Below, piece by piece: positions 43,851 to 54,049 of a DNA stretch of 64,000 bases (position 1 is the first letter of the stretch; every line of letters starts with the position of its first letter). The DNA lies in the NCBI GenBank assembly GCA_039090855.1, contig CM076996.1:52108469-52172468 (forward strand), written 5' to 3'. The position numbers and the translations under genes were made by a program. Under the pieces are notes generated by a model. That model searched no databases. It was given only the letters and a program-made list of their open reading frames with translations, and was not told the origin of the DNA. The DNA comes from Macrothele yani. Lineage: Eukaryota; Arthropoda; Arachnida; Araneae; Macrothelidae.

Positions 43851-46811
43851 TCAACCATTATCAATCCACTGCTGGACGAAGGTCTCCCCAAGTTTCCTCC
43901 ACAACGCTCTGTCTTGTGCCAGTCTCCTCCATGTCACCCCTGCATACTTTCGAATTTCATCCACCCATCTCCCATGTGGTCTTCTTCTGGGTCTTTTCCT
44001 GTCCCTTGGAATCCAATCTAAAATTCCGGCTGTCCATCGATGATCTGTCCTTCTGGCAGTATGTCCAGCCCATTGCCATTTCAGGGATTTAACTCTGATC
44101 ATGATGTCTTCCACTCTTGTCATTTTTCGGATCCACGAGTTCCTCTTCTTATCTCTCCTGGTTACACCAAGTATGCACCTCTCCCTGCTTCTTTGAGTTG
44201 TCTGCAGCCTTTGTATGTCTCTTTTAGTTAAGGTCCATGTCTCTGCACCATACGTAAGCACTGGAAGGATGCATTGATCAAACACTTTTCTTTTAAGACA
44301 TAATGGCATATTGCTCTTGAAAATTATGCTGTTTCTTCCAAAAGCTCTCCAGGCAAGTTTTGTACGCCGATTAATTTCTTCATCAATGTGACCCTTACTT
44401 GATATCTGCTGTCCAAGATAAACGTACGTGTCTGTTATCTCCAGCTTTTCTCCATCAATCGATAAATATTCATTTCTTGTAAAAGCATTAAACATAACTT
44501 TTGTCTTCTGAAAGTTCATTTTTAATCCCACTTCTTTACTCTTGTTAGCAAGTTCCGGGATCATACTCTGCAGCTCTGATGGGGTAGTTGCAAAAATGAC
44601 TACGTCATCAGCAAAACGTAGGTGGGTTAGATAATCTCCATTAATCTTTATCCCCTTGTTTTCCCAGCTCAGCGACTGAAAAACACCCTCTAATGTGGCA
44701 TTAAAGAGCTTCGGAGATATGGTGTCACCTTGTCTCACTCCTTTTCCAATTTTTATGTGTGTTGTATTTTCAAACAGCCGAATCTTTGCACTTGCATTTT
44801 CATAGATGTTATTAATAATATTAATGTATGCATCTTCAATACCGCAGGTTTTCAGAGCCATTGTAACTGCTGATGGTTTCACCGAATAAAAGGCTTTTTC
44901 ATAATCGATAAAAGCCATGCACAATGGAAGTTCATATTCCCTCGCTCTTTCAATTAGTTCTCTCAGCACGTGGATATGATCTATTGTGCTGTAGCCACTC
45001 CTGAATCCAGCTTGTTCTCTCGGTTGAGCCATGTCCAGTGTTACCTTCAAGCGGTGTGAAAGAACTTTAGTGAAGATTTTATAAACTACTGATAGGAGGC
45101 TGATAGGTCTGTAATTTCCGAGATCCTCAATGTCACCTTTCTTATGTAGCAGGATCATTGTAGCGGTGTTCCAATCCTCAGGAATCTTTCCTTCATTAAG
45201 GCATCGAGTGAAAATTTGGGCGAGTACTGTTTCGATTTCTCCACTTGCTTCTTGTATGATGTCTACAGTAATTCCATCTTCTCCTGGAGCTTTTCCCCGC
45301 TTCATGTTCTTGATCGCATGTGCAACTTCTGCTGGAAGGACTGGAGGAACTCTGGTACTGGTATCTTTCATGATGTCTGGAGTGCATGTATCATCCCTTT
45401 CATATAATTTGGAGTAGAAATCTTTCACTCTTGTCAAAATTTCGCCTCTATTTCTTGTTACAGAACCATCTTCTTTTCTCAGTGCCATAATCTGTTTTCT
45501 TCCCTTGCTGAGATGTCCCTTTGCTATCTTTAGGCTTTGGTTGTTTTCAATTGCTTTCCTCACTAGTTCACAGTTGAATTTTCTTACGTCTTCAGTGATA
45601 CTTTTTCTTACTGTCTTGCATAGCTCTATATATTCCACTTTGGAAGTCACATCTTCTTTGGTTGTCCTCATCTCTCTTCTTTTTTGCATCAACATTTTCG
45701 TTTTTCCTGATAATTTATTTACATGCAACTTGTTCTTAGACCCAGCTAATTTTGCTGCTGTTTCCATAAGAGCTTTGGTTACTTTTCTGTTAACTTCAGA
45801 GATGTCCACTTCTTCCGATGTTAGGCCTTCTAAAGCAGAGAACCTGTTCTTCAGTTCCAACTTGAAGGTATTATGGTGTTTTTTAAGGTTGGTTATGTCA
45901 ATAGATTTTGTTTGTCTTATGAGCTTGCCATGTTTGAGTTTAGTGTTGAGGTGCATCTTACATCTCACCAATCTATGGTCACTACCTGTGTTGAACTTGT
46001 TTAGCACACTGCAGTCTTCTATGACGAATTTTTTGTTACACATAATAAAATCAATTTCACTTGTCGTCCCATTTGGATGTCTCCATGTCCATTTCCTGTG
46101 TGGCTTTTTCTTGAAGAAGGAGTTCAAGATGAAAAACCCTTCTGCCTCTGCAAACTCAACGAGAGTATTTCCACGCTGGTTTCTGTTGCCGTGACCGAAT
46201 TTACCTACTGAAGTTTCATTCTGTTGCTGTTGCCCTAATTTTGCATTGAAATCTCCCATAATTATTTTCAAGTGCTGCTTACCTTTATTATTTAGATGAC
46301 AAATTTCCTCATAAAATTCTTCAATTTCTTCTTCAGGATGACTTGTGGTGGGTGCATAAGTTTGAATAATCTGAGCCTGGTATCTTTTCGAGAGTTGGAT
46401 AACAAGTCGTGCAGCTCTGTCAGAGGAACTTTCAACTTCTACAACTTTATCCTTCAGTTTCTTGTTTATTATAAATCAAACACCACTAGTTCTGCCAGTA
46501 TCTGTCCCACGATAGTAGAAGAGATGTCCACTTTTCAGTTCAACGAGATCTTCTCCTTTTCTCCTTACCTCACTTAGCCCGACGATGTCCCACTTGATCC
46601 TTTGTAGTTCGTCTTCCAATTCAAGAAGCCTTGAATCAGAAGATAGGGAGCGTCCATTGTACGTAGCCAAGGTCAGCATCAGGTGGCAGCCTAGTCCGGT
46701 CCTCCGGGGATTCTTAGCACCCTCTGCCTTCATGTCGCACTGGCCGCTGCCTTGGCCAGGTACATTCCAGCTGCCGGAGACTGAGGCCCAAGATTTAAGT
46801 TGTGGAATCAT
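43851..46811 (-). pseudogene. RTE-like ORF2, endonuclease-RT, one in-frame TGA
   Basis: From 46811 the minus frame runs about 986 codons to 43851 with a single stop (TGA 46478-46476, replacing the Gly of SGVGFIINKK). Endonuclease: TYNGRSL, WDIVGLSEVRRKGE, IIMGDFNAKLG, TSEIDFIMCNK and SDHRLVRCK. RT: KAPGEDGI, NYRPISLLS, EQAGFRSGYST, motif A MAFIDYEKAFYSV (catalytic first Asp kept, but AFD changed to AFY), GVRQGDTISPKLF, and FADDVVIFA (YxDD box). A C-terminal basic region, WAGHTARRTDHRW and RKRPRRRPHGRWVDEI, ends QQWIDNG. No RNase H, as expected for RTE. A start upstream of 46811 cannot be excluded. Confidence 0.9.
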
Positions 46812-46891
46812 TTTGGAGGGGTTTGGCCATAACTCACCACGCTGGCCAAGCGGGTTGGTGAGTGTGGGATAGAATTTCCTCTAATCCTGAT

Positions 46892-46917
46892 GGTATAGTT
46901 ATACCGCTATTGGCGGT
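46892..46917. promoter_or_regulatory. Twin hairpins in the RTE-B 5' UTR
   Basis: GGTATA-GT-TATACC (46892-46905) overlaps ACCGC-TATTG-GCGGT (46903-46917), two perfect short inverted repeats. The same block in B1 (about 39609-39634) keeps the first hairpin. It may fold in the element RNA near its 5' end; function unknown. Confidence 0.4.
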
Positions 46918-47021
46918 CGTCAGAGCCCCTTTAGTGGGAACAGGATGCACCACGAGAAGGCGGGGTTCACATTTGTCAAGGAGAGGCTGTGACGTTACGC
47001 ATCACCTGACCTTACATCCCT

Positions 47022-47044
47022 ATATATATATATATATATATATA
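47022..47044. repeat. (TA)n tract between head-to-head RTE copies
   Basis: A pure TA microsatellite between the 5' end of B3 (minus) and the 5' truncation of B4 (plus). Similar tracts lie at 27641-27662, 39742-39777, 43801-43838, 49755-49767 and 51729-51741, each touching an RTE-B end. Confidence 0.9.
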
Positions 47045-47045
47045 C

Positions 47046-49734
47046 TGCAAAGTGGACATCTCTTCTACTATCATGGGACAGATACTGGCAGAACTAGTGG
47101 TGTTGGATTTATAATAAACAAGAAACTGAAGGATAAAGTTGTAGAAGTTGAAAGTTCCTCTGACAGCGCTGCACGGCTTGTTATCCAACTCTCGAAAAGA
47201 TACCAGGCTCAGATTATTCAAACTTATGCACCCACCACAAGTCATCCTGAAGAAGAAATTGAAGAATTTTATGAGGAAATTTGTCATCTAAATAATAAAG
47301 GTAAGCAGCTCTTGAAAATAATTATGGGAGATTTCAATGCAAAAATAGGGCAACGGCAACAGAATGAAACTTCAGTAGGTAAATTCGGTCACGGCAACAG
47401 AAACCAGCGTGGAAATACTCTCGTTGAGTTTGCAGAGGCAGAAGGGTTTTTCATCTTGAACTCCTTCTTCAAGAAAAAGCCACACAGGAAATGGACATGG
47501 AGACATCCAAATGGGACGACAAGTGAAATTGATTTTATTATGTGTAACAAAAAATTTGTCATAGAAGACTGCAGTGTGCTAAACAAGTTCAACACAGGTA
47601 GTGACCATAGATTGGTGAGATGTAAGATGCACCTCAACACTAAACTTGAACGTGGCAAGCTCATAAGACAAACAAAATCTATTGACATAACCAACCTTAA
47701 AAAACACCATAATACCTTCAAGTTGGAACTGAAGAACAGGTTCTCTGCTTTAGAAGTCCTAACATCGGAAGAAGTGGACATCTCTGAAGTTAACAGAAAA
47801 GTAACCAAAGCTCTTATGGAAACAGCAACAAAATTAGCTGGGTCGAAGAACAAGTTGCATGTAAATAAATTATCAGGAAAAACGAAAATGTTGATGCAAA
47901 AAAGAAGAGAGATGAGGACAACTAAAGAAGATGTGACTTCCAAAGTGGAATATATAGAGCTATGCAAGGCAGTACGAAAAAGTATCACTGAAGACGTAAG
48001 AAAATTCAACTGTGAACTAGTGAGGAAAGCAATTGAAAACAACCAAAGCCTAAAGATAGCAAAGGGACATCTCAGTAAGGGAAGAAAACAGATTATGGCA
48101 CTGAGAAAAGAAGATGGTTCTGTAACAAGAAATAGAGGCGAAATTTTGACAAGAGTGAAAGATTTCTACTCCAAATTATATGAAAGGGATGATACATGCA
48201 CTCCAGACATCATGAAAGATACCAGTACCAGAGTTCCTCCAGTCCTTCCAGCAGAAGTTGCACATGCAATCAAGAACATGAAGCGGGGAAAAGCTCCAGG
48301 AGAAGATGGAATTACTGTAGACATCATACTAGAAGCAAGTGGAGAAATCGAAACAGTACTCGCCCAAATTTTCACTCGATGCCTTAATGAAGGAAAGATT
48401 CCTGAGGATTGGAACACCGCTACAATGATCCTGCTACATAAGAAAGGTGACATTGAGGATCTCGGAAACTACAGACCTTATCAGCCTCCTATCAGTAGTT
48501 TATAAAATCTTCACTAAAGTTCTTTCACACCGCTTGAAGGTAACACTGGACATGGCTCAACCGAGAGAACAAGCTGGATTCAGGAGTGGCTACAGCACAA
48601 TAGATCATATCCACGTGCTGAGAGAACTAATTGAAAGAGCGAGGGAATATGAACTTCCATTGTGCATTGCTTTTATCGATTATGAAAAAGCCTTTTATTC
48701 GGTGAAACCATCAGCAGTTACAATGGCTCTGAAAACCTGCGGTATTGAAGATGCATACATTAATATTATTAATAACATCTATGAAAATGCAAGTGCAAAG
48801 ATTAGGCTGTTTGAAAATACAACACACGTAAAAATTGGAAAGGGAGTTAAGACAAGGTGACACCATATTTCCGAAGCTCTTTAATGCCACATTGGAGGGT
48901 GTTTTTCAGTCGCTGAGCTGGGAAAACAAGGGGATAAAGATTAATGGAGATTATCTAACCCACCTTCGTTTTGCTGATGACGTAGTCATTTTTGCAACTA
49001 GCACATCAGAGCTGCAGAGTATGATCCAGGAACTTGCTGACAAGAGTAAAGAAGTATGATTGAAAATGAACTTTCAGAAGACAAAAGTGATGTTCAATGC
49101 TTTTACAAGAAATAAAGATTTATCGATTGATGGAGAAAAGCTGGAGATAACAGACACGTACGTTTATCTTGGACAGCAGATATCAAGTGAGGGTCACATT
49201 GATGAAGAAATTAATCGGCGTACAAAACTTGCCTGGAGAGCTTTTGGAAGAAACAGCATAATTTTCAAGAGCAATATGCCATTATGTCTTAAAAGAAAAG
49301 TGTTTGATCAATGCATCCTTCCAGTGCTTACGTATGGTGCAGAGACGTGGACCTTAACTAAAAGAGACATACAAAGGCTGCAGACAACTCAAAGAAGCAT
49401 GGAGAGGTGCATGCTTGGTGTAACCAGGAGAGATAAGAAGAGGAACTCGTGGATCCGAAAAATGACTAGAGTGGAAGACATCATGATCAGAGTTAAATCC
49501 CTGAAATGGCAATGGGCTGGACATACTGCCAGAAGGACAGATCATCGATGGACAGCCGAAATTTTAGATTGGATTCCAAGGGACAGGAAAAGACCCAGAA
49601 GAAGACCACATGGGAGATGGGTGGATGAAATTCGAAAGTATGCAGGGGTGACATGGAGGAGACTGGCACAAGACAGACCGTTGTGGAGGAAACTTGGGGA
49701 GACCTTCGTCCAGCAGTGGATTGATAATGGTTGA
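47046..49734 (+). pseudogene. RTE B4 ORF2 with two frameshifts and one stop
   Basis: The frame reads the endonuclease (IIMGDFNAKIGQRQ, SDHRLVRCK) and linker without stops to about 48478. There an extra T in the NYRPIS codons shifts the frame. RT continues at 48490 (EQAGFRSGYSTIDHIHVLRE, FIDYEKAFYSV). A second indel near 48850 (GKGVK) shifts again to FNATLEGVFQ and FADDVVIFA. A TGA replaces Gly at about 49057-49059, then the C-terminal part is open to QQWIDNG (stop 49732-49734). The Gly that is TGA in B3 is intact here, so the two copies have independent lesions. Confidence 0.85.
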
Positions 49735-49757
49735 CAATGATGATGATGATGATGATA
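47046..49757 (+). mobile_element. RTE-like LINE B4, inverted partner of B3
   Basis: Plus-strand copy beginning inside the endonuclease (SGHLFYYHGTD) and running to the 3' tail TTGACAATGATGATGATGATG and (TA)n. In sampled stretches it matches B3 at about 98% (three differences in 165 bp around 49110-49270). It also shares B3's derived AFY residue in motif A. The two make an imperfect 2.7-kb palindrome with a spacer of about 0.5 kb. Confidence 0.9.
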
Positions 49758-49779
49758 TATATATATACATACATTTATG

Positions 49780-51320
49780 CACTGCCGAACAATTGCTAAG
49801 GACGGATGACAATAGCAACGATAGCAACCATAAAATGGAAGGCAGGAAAATGTGGAAATTAGCATAAGTGCGGGATACAGTAAGACATGTTGTGCGTATG
49901 CAAATTTTGGATTGCCGAACTTGTTCGTGACTTCATAGCGCTGGTAAGACATATAAAGGATTTGACGCTATTGACCGTTGTTGTTCAAACGCAAAATTGA
50001 AAGGAATAGAATCAAATGACGAACTTGCAATTTTCAGTATGTCTTCCCGACATCACCTAGATGATTTTACGCATGGCCGTATTATTGGCAAGATTGAAGA
50101 AGGTCGAAAAATAACAGATGTTGCCAGGGAGTTCGACGTCAGTCACAGTGTTGTTTCAAGGCTTTTTAAATCATTTCAAACAAATGGAGAGTGTAGCAAA
50201 CGCACGGGGGAGGTCGTGTTCGCAGTACGACACCTGCAGAAGATCGGTACATAGTGCTATCAACAAAAAGACACCGGCGCAGCACAGCTAGTGAGGTAGC
50301 AAATCAGTTTATGGCTGCTACTGGCAAGCGGATCTCCCGAAAAACTGTCGCCAGACGTTTGCATGAAGGAGGACAAATACGCCCGCCGTCCTGTTGTGTG
50401 CATCCCATTGTCCAGACGTCACCGTACCACCCGTTTGCAATGGTGACATCAACATCGCAATTGGACTGATGACGACTGGTCTGCTGTCCTCTTCTCAGAT
50501 AAGAGTAGATACAGTCAATTGTCTGATTGTTGACGACAACTGATCTGGCGTGATAGTGGTACTGCATATTGTCCAGCAAACATACAGGAAAGGGACCGAT
50601 ATCCGACATGTAGTGTCATGGTATGGACTGGCATCATGATCAATGGCCGTACGTCCCTCTATGTGCTTCCAACTGGGACTATGACTGGCCAACGATACAT
50701 TAATGATGTTCTGCTACCTCATGTTCGCATGTTCCGTGGTGCTGTGAGTGATAGATTCATTTTCATGGACGACAACGCAACATGTCATCGAACAGTCGCT
50801 GTCCAGGAGTGTCTTGAGAGCGAGGATATTCAACGCCTCGTATGGCCAGTACGTTCTCCAGATCTGAATCCCATTGAAAATGTGTGGGATGCTTTGGGGA
50901 GGAGTCTTGCTGGTCGCCAATGCCCTCCAATAAACAAGGACACCCTCATCCATGCACTGACAGAGGAATGGGATAAATTATCCCAACAGCTGCTTGATAA
51001 TGTTGTGCAAAGCATGACACGACGTGTGGAATCTTGCATCGCCCTCCATGGTGGCCATATCCCGTATTGACATCTTACGCCGGAACGCCTGCGGACGGTA
51101 ATTGCATTTTTTTTCACGTTTTCGTATTCTGCACAAAATGGCCTGTTTGTCCCTTGAACACGTTCCAAAGCCTTCTGGATTTCAGAGCACAATAAATTGT
51201 CTTTCTTGTAATGCCCTGGCATTCTGACATTATTTTATTTCACTTGGCATCCAACCACACTTACTTTTTTATGCGCTATATAGCCGTTTATGATCCGTCC
51301 TTAGCAATTGTCCAGCAGTG
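49780..51320 (+). mobile_element. Tc1-like transposon, second family
   Basis: 1541 bp. TIRs of about 30 bp: CACTGCCGAACAATTGCTAA at the left, and the right end inverted reads CACTGCTGGACAATTGCTAA. The right flank is TA, the left TG (decayed TA). It lies just beyond the 3' tail of RTE B4. The right terminal region with GCTATATAGCCG is the source of the MITE at 51637-51729. Confidence 0.9.
50039..51070 (+). pseudogene. Tc1-like transposase (DD34E), frameshifted
   Basis: ATG 50039 begins MSSRHHLDDFTHGRIIGKIE, an HTH domain of Tc1-like transposases. Frameshifts near 50210-50250 and 50380-50600 break the second HTH and the first part of the catalytic domain (AVLFSDKSRYSQ, first Asp, about 50490). 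From 50618 one frame runs to the end: FMDDNATCHRT (second Asp) and RSPDLNPIENVW (Glu), with 34 residues between them. It finishes ALHGGHIPY at TGA 51068-51070. The triad is present but no continuous frame remains. Confidence 0.85.
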
Positions 51321-51636
51321 TAGTAATGAATTTAACTGACATAAGACAAAACAACATCCAAGTATTAGTCAGAGGTTGCAAGTGACTAAGGAATTCATAA
51401 ATCAAACAACAATATTTTAAAGTTCAATCGAAATCAAATTTAACTTTGCTTGGAACATTCAAATTCTTCAAGGTCCTGCAAAGAAGTAATCCCTTTTTTA
51501 GGCACCTCATTCAGTTTGACAAATACATGGCCATTATTCACCCATGCAAGCCTGACTGTACTCTGGTATAAAAGTCTTTTAGCACACCAGAATAGTTCTT
51601 TGTATAATGGAATTAAGTTTTCATTAATGAATATTT
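51321..51636. other. No recognised feature
   Basis: Spacer between the Tc1-like element and its MITE. Short frames only, no motif. Confidence 0.4.
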
Positions 51637-51729
51637 TACTGCTGGACAATTGCTAAGGACGGATCATAAAGGGCTATATATGCGCTATATAGCCGTTCAT
51701 GATCCGTCATTAGCAGTTGTCCAGCAGTG
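51637..51729. mobile_element. 93-bp palindromic MITE from Tc1-like ends
   Basis: The left half reads ACTGCTGGACAATTGCTAAG and on to GGATCATAAAGGGC. The right half is its inverse, ending AGCAGTTGTCCAGCAGTG. The centre, GGCTATATATGCGCTATATAGCC (51672-51694; 21 of 23 bases symmetric), joins the halves directly. Both halves match the right terminal region of the element at 49780-51320, so it is two right ends back to back. The right flank is TA. Confidence 0.85.
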
Positions 51730-51750
51730 TATATATATATATATTTATTT

Positions 51751-51830
51751 ATTCATCATCATTGTCAACCATTATTAGTCCACTGTTGGATAAATGTCTC
51801 CCTAAGTTTCTTCCACAATGATTTGTCTTG
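51751..51830 (-). mobile_element. RTE-like LINE B5, 3'-end stub
   Basis: About 80 bp of the family's 3' end, ATCATCATTGTCAACCATTA and following, beside a (TA)n tract. It is heavily 5'-truncated and runs into a (GT)n stretch (about 51829-51842). Non-coding. Confidence 0.75.
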
Positions 51831-52079
51831 TGTGTGTGTGTGGTAACATTCAAAAGAGGGACATTGTGTAGATATACTTAATTATTTTGGGCACAGAAAC
51901 TCCATGATTCTTCATTTATCTGTGAGACTAGCTCCTCAGAAAACTTCAAAACTGTATCATCCTGGAATGTTAACAAATCCATCTCTCTCAATTTTTGACA
52001 CTTTCCAGTGCGGCACATTTCCAAGGCATATGAAGCATAAGATATGAACAACCATTCTACCTTGTTATTAAACAGAATC

Positions 52080-53275
52080 CAAGTAAAAATTCGTACATGA
52101 GATTCTTACGCGAATTTGGCGGAATTCCGCTGTTTTCAGCATCATTTTGGTCATCCTCGAGGTCCTTGCAAAACTGAAGATAAATTTTTCAGGATTTTTT
52201 AGGGGGTGGGGTGGGGTGGGGGGTCGTTGTTCTATAGAAAAATCATTGAAAAAGTGGAATTCTGTGATTTAGCTTTTTTGTGGAGAAAAAGAAAAGTTGT
52301 TTTTGAAGCAGGCGCTGGAGGGCAAGAAAAAATTTTGGAGGGTGGAATCAAGAGCTCAATTCATTTTCTGCTGTCAACAATGGATGGGATGTCACTTACG
52401 CATCGCAGTGCGAAGGGTGGAAGCTCAGCATACTTCTTCCTTTAGGGAAACTGCTGCAATCAAAGAGAATGTTTTGCTTATTTGAAAGCTAAGTGGAAAG
52501 AATTTGTCATGAGAGGCTCAAAAACATGGTTAGAAACAAGAATTCGGCAGGGAAAATATCTCCACTTGGTTGACATTGATGAAGATTCATGTCACCATCT
52601 TCACAATGCAAACAAAAACTTTTGCAAACCATTTGAAGGTTACATTGAGAAATACTTGACTGACATCTTCAATGACTTTAAATGGTCTACTGATCAATGT
52701 GAAGCCCTTGCTGAAATTTGTGAAATCATAGGGCTAAAATTCACTGAAATTAAGAATATGGTCCAACACAGGTCTTCTATCAAGTGGCATTAAACAGGTT
52801 ACGTATCCACGATGCCCTTTTGCTCCTGTATCATCGATTTGTGCATTCTAATGAAAGACCAATATACATGAATGTCATAAACAAAATATGTAAAAAAAAA
52901 AAGTGTTAGTAAAGAATTAAAGTTAAAATTCCAGGAGCTTTGGGAGAAATTACAGGGAAAAAAATCTAACAGAAGATGGAAGAAAGCGAAAATTTGGAAT
53001 TATTGCAAAATTATTTGAAAGCTCAAAGAAAACTTGCTTATATTAAATTTTTATGTTGCAGCTCCACCTCTTTTGAAAAAATATGTATGCCTATTTCAAA
53101 CAAAAGAGCCATTAATTCATAAGGTTTTTGATGAGCAGAAGCAACTATTCTTGGATTACTCAGCTTGTTTCTTAAAACAAGAGATACTGAAAGGCAAACC
53201 TGTGAAAGATTTGATAAACATTAATGTTGGCTTACTATCAAACAGGCTGTGGAAAGCAAGAGCAGACTTTGGCGC
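52080..53275 (+). pseudogene. hAT-like transposase relic (copy 3)
   Basis: The 5' part (52100-52200) aligns with blocks in copies 1 and 2 (CATTTTGGTCATCCTCGAGG-like). Plus-strand protein pieces follow: KWKEFVMRGSKTWLETRIRQ and GKYLHLVDIDEDSCHHLHNA, then KPFEGYIEKYLTDIFNDFKW with EALAEICEIIGLKFTEIKNM (52480-52770). Next come APPLLKKYVCLFQTKEPLIH and LFLDYSACFLKQEILKGKPV (53060-53215). I read these as central parts of a hAT-type transposase. Frameshifts and stops separate the pieces. No 5' terminal repeat was found; a possible 3' end is at 57592-57603. Confidence 0.6.
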
Positions 53276-53527
53276 AAGTCACTTTTCTCACTATTTGTCA
53301 CCTTTTTTTAAATTTGTCACTTTTTGTTACCTTTTTTTAAATTTTGTCACTGTTCTCACCTTTTTCTTAAATGTGCCCGTATTTTTTTCAATTTAGATAT
53401 AGTTTTGCATTGTTGTTTTTTATATCTAGGGGATTTTTTGTCAGATGAAAAAAGAAATTCTGAAACAAAAATAAATTGATTTGTTAAACACCCATCCCTG
53501 TGAAACACGTGGGTAGGATCACAAGTG
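53276..53527. other. Low-complexity TCAC/CTTTTT-rich stretch
   Basis: Repeats of TTTGTCAC and ACCTTTTTTTAAATTT fill 53283-53365, with similar TCACTTTTCTCACTA sequence next to the other hAT copy at 63290-63306. It may be hAT-derived. No gene seen. Confidence 0.45.
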
Positions 53528-53696
53528 TATTTTTTTTTTTTTTTTTTTTTCGGCAAGCAGAAGCTTGCGTAGCAGTTGTTATATAGAAGTTGTAAACGCC
53601 ACTCACCGCAACATCAAGAGCGAGCTTCGAGCTTCGTAACAAAGCAAGAGGCAGTGACCTCGCCCACGGCAGCCAGTGGGTTCTCAAGGATTTTTT
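53528..53696 (-). mobile_element. Possible poly(A)-tailed retroposon (SINE-like)
   Basis: On the minus strand a GC-richer body of about 140 bp ends in a poly(A) run (T-run on the plus strand at about 53529-53550). Short matching flanks, CAAGTG at 53522-53527 and 53697-53702, could be target duplications. No A or B box was identified. A fragment of a SINE or a retroposed RNA is possible. Confidence 0.35.
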
Positions 53697-53702
53697 CAAG
53701 TG

Positions 53703-54049
53703 CAATAAAAATGACAAAAGTTTATCTCCGTGGATTTTTCATGAAAATCTCTGAAATTTTGATCGCCATAAATCGCTAATTAGAATGAGCCTTCCAAATT
53801 TCGCGTAAATCAATTAAAAACTTTTTAAATGGGCCATAATTTTTTTTATTTGTTCTTTATCATGTGGCTGGCCTGCCCAGAATTCGTAATCAGCATTTTA
53901 CGTCTAATTTAAAAACATGTTTGCCAATTCACTTGAAATTTTTAAGGTCATCATCTCCTAGCCAATTGTAGTATATGTACAAATTTCAGCCAGTTACGTG
54001 AAGAATTCGGAAAAATAGTTTTCTTAATTTTTTAGCACGTCTTCTGTAA
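53703..54049. other. No recognised feature
   Basis: AT-rich sequence between the retroposon and the tandem array. No motif seen. Confidence 0.35.

Larger units (their letters stand above)
43839..47018 (-). mobile_element. RTE-like LINE B3, full length, nearly intact
   Basis: 3.18 kb on the minus strand, from the (ATC)n 3' end (43839) to a 5' end shared with B1 (TGTAAGG, at about 47018-47012). It lies between (TA)n tracts 43801-43838 and 47022-47044. The 5' UTR holds two adjacent hairpins (46892-46917). It is the best-preserved LINE in the window. Confidence 0.9.

Noticed and set aside
47389..48042. 217-codon minus-strand frame (and 45505-46194 on the plus strand)
   Set aside because: Antisense shadows of the RTE-B linker and endonuclease; they mirror each other because B3 and B4 are inverted copies.
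53484..53717. 77-codon minus-strand frame ending in poly-Lys
   Set aside because: The Lys run is translation of a poly(A) tail; the stretch is better explained as a retroposon.
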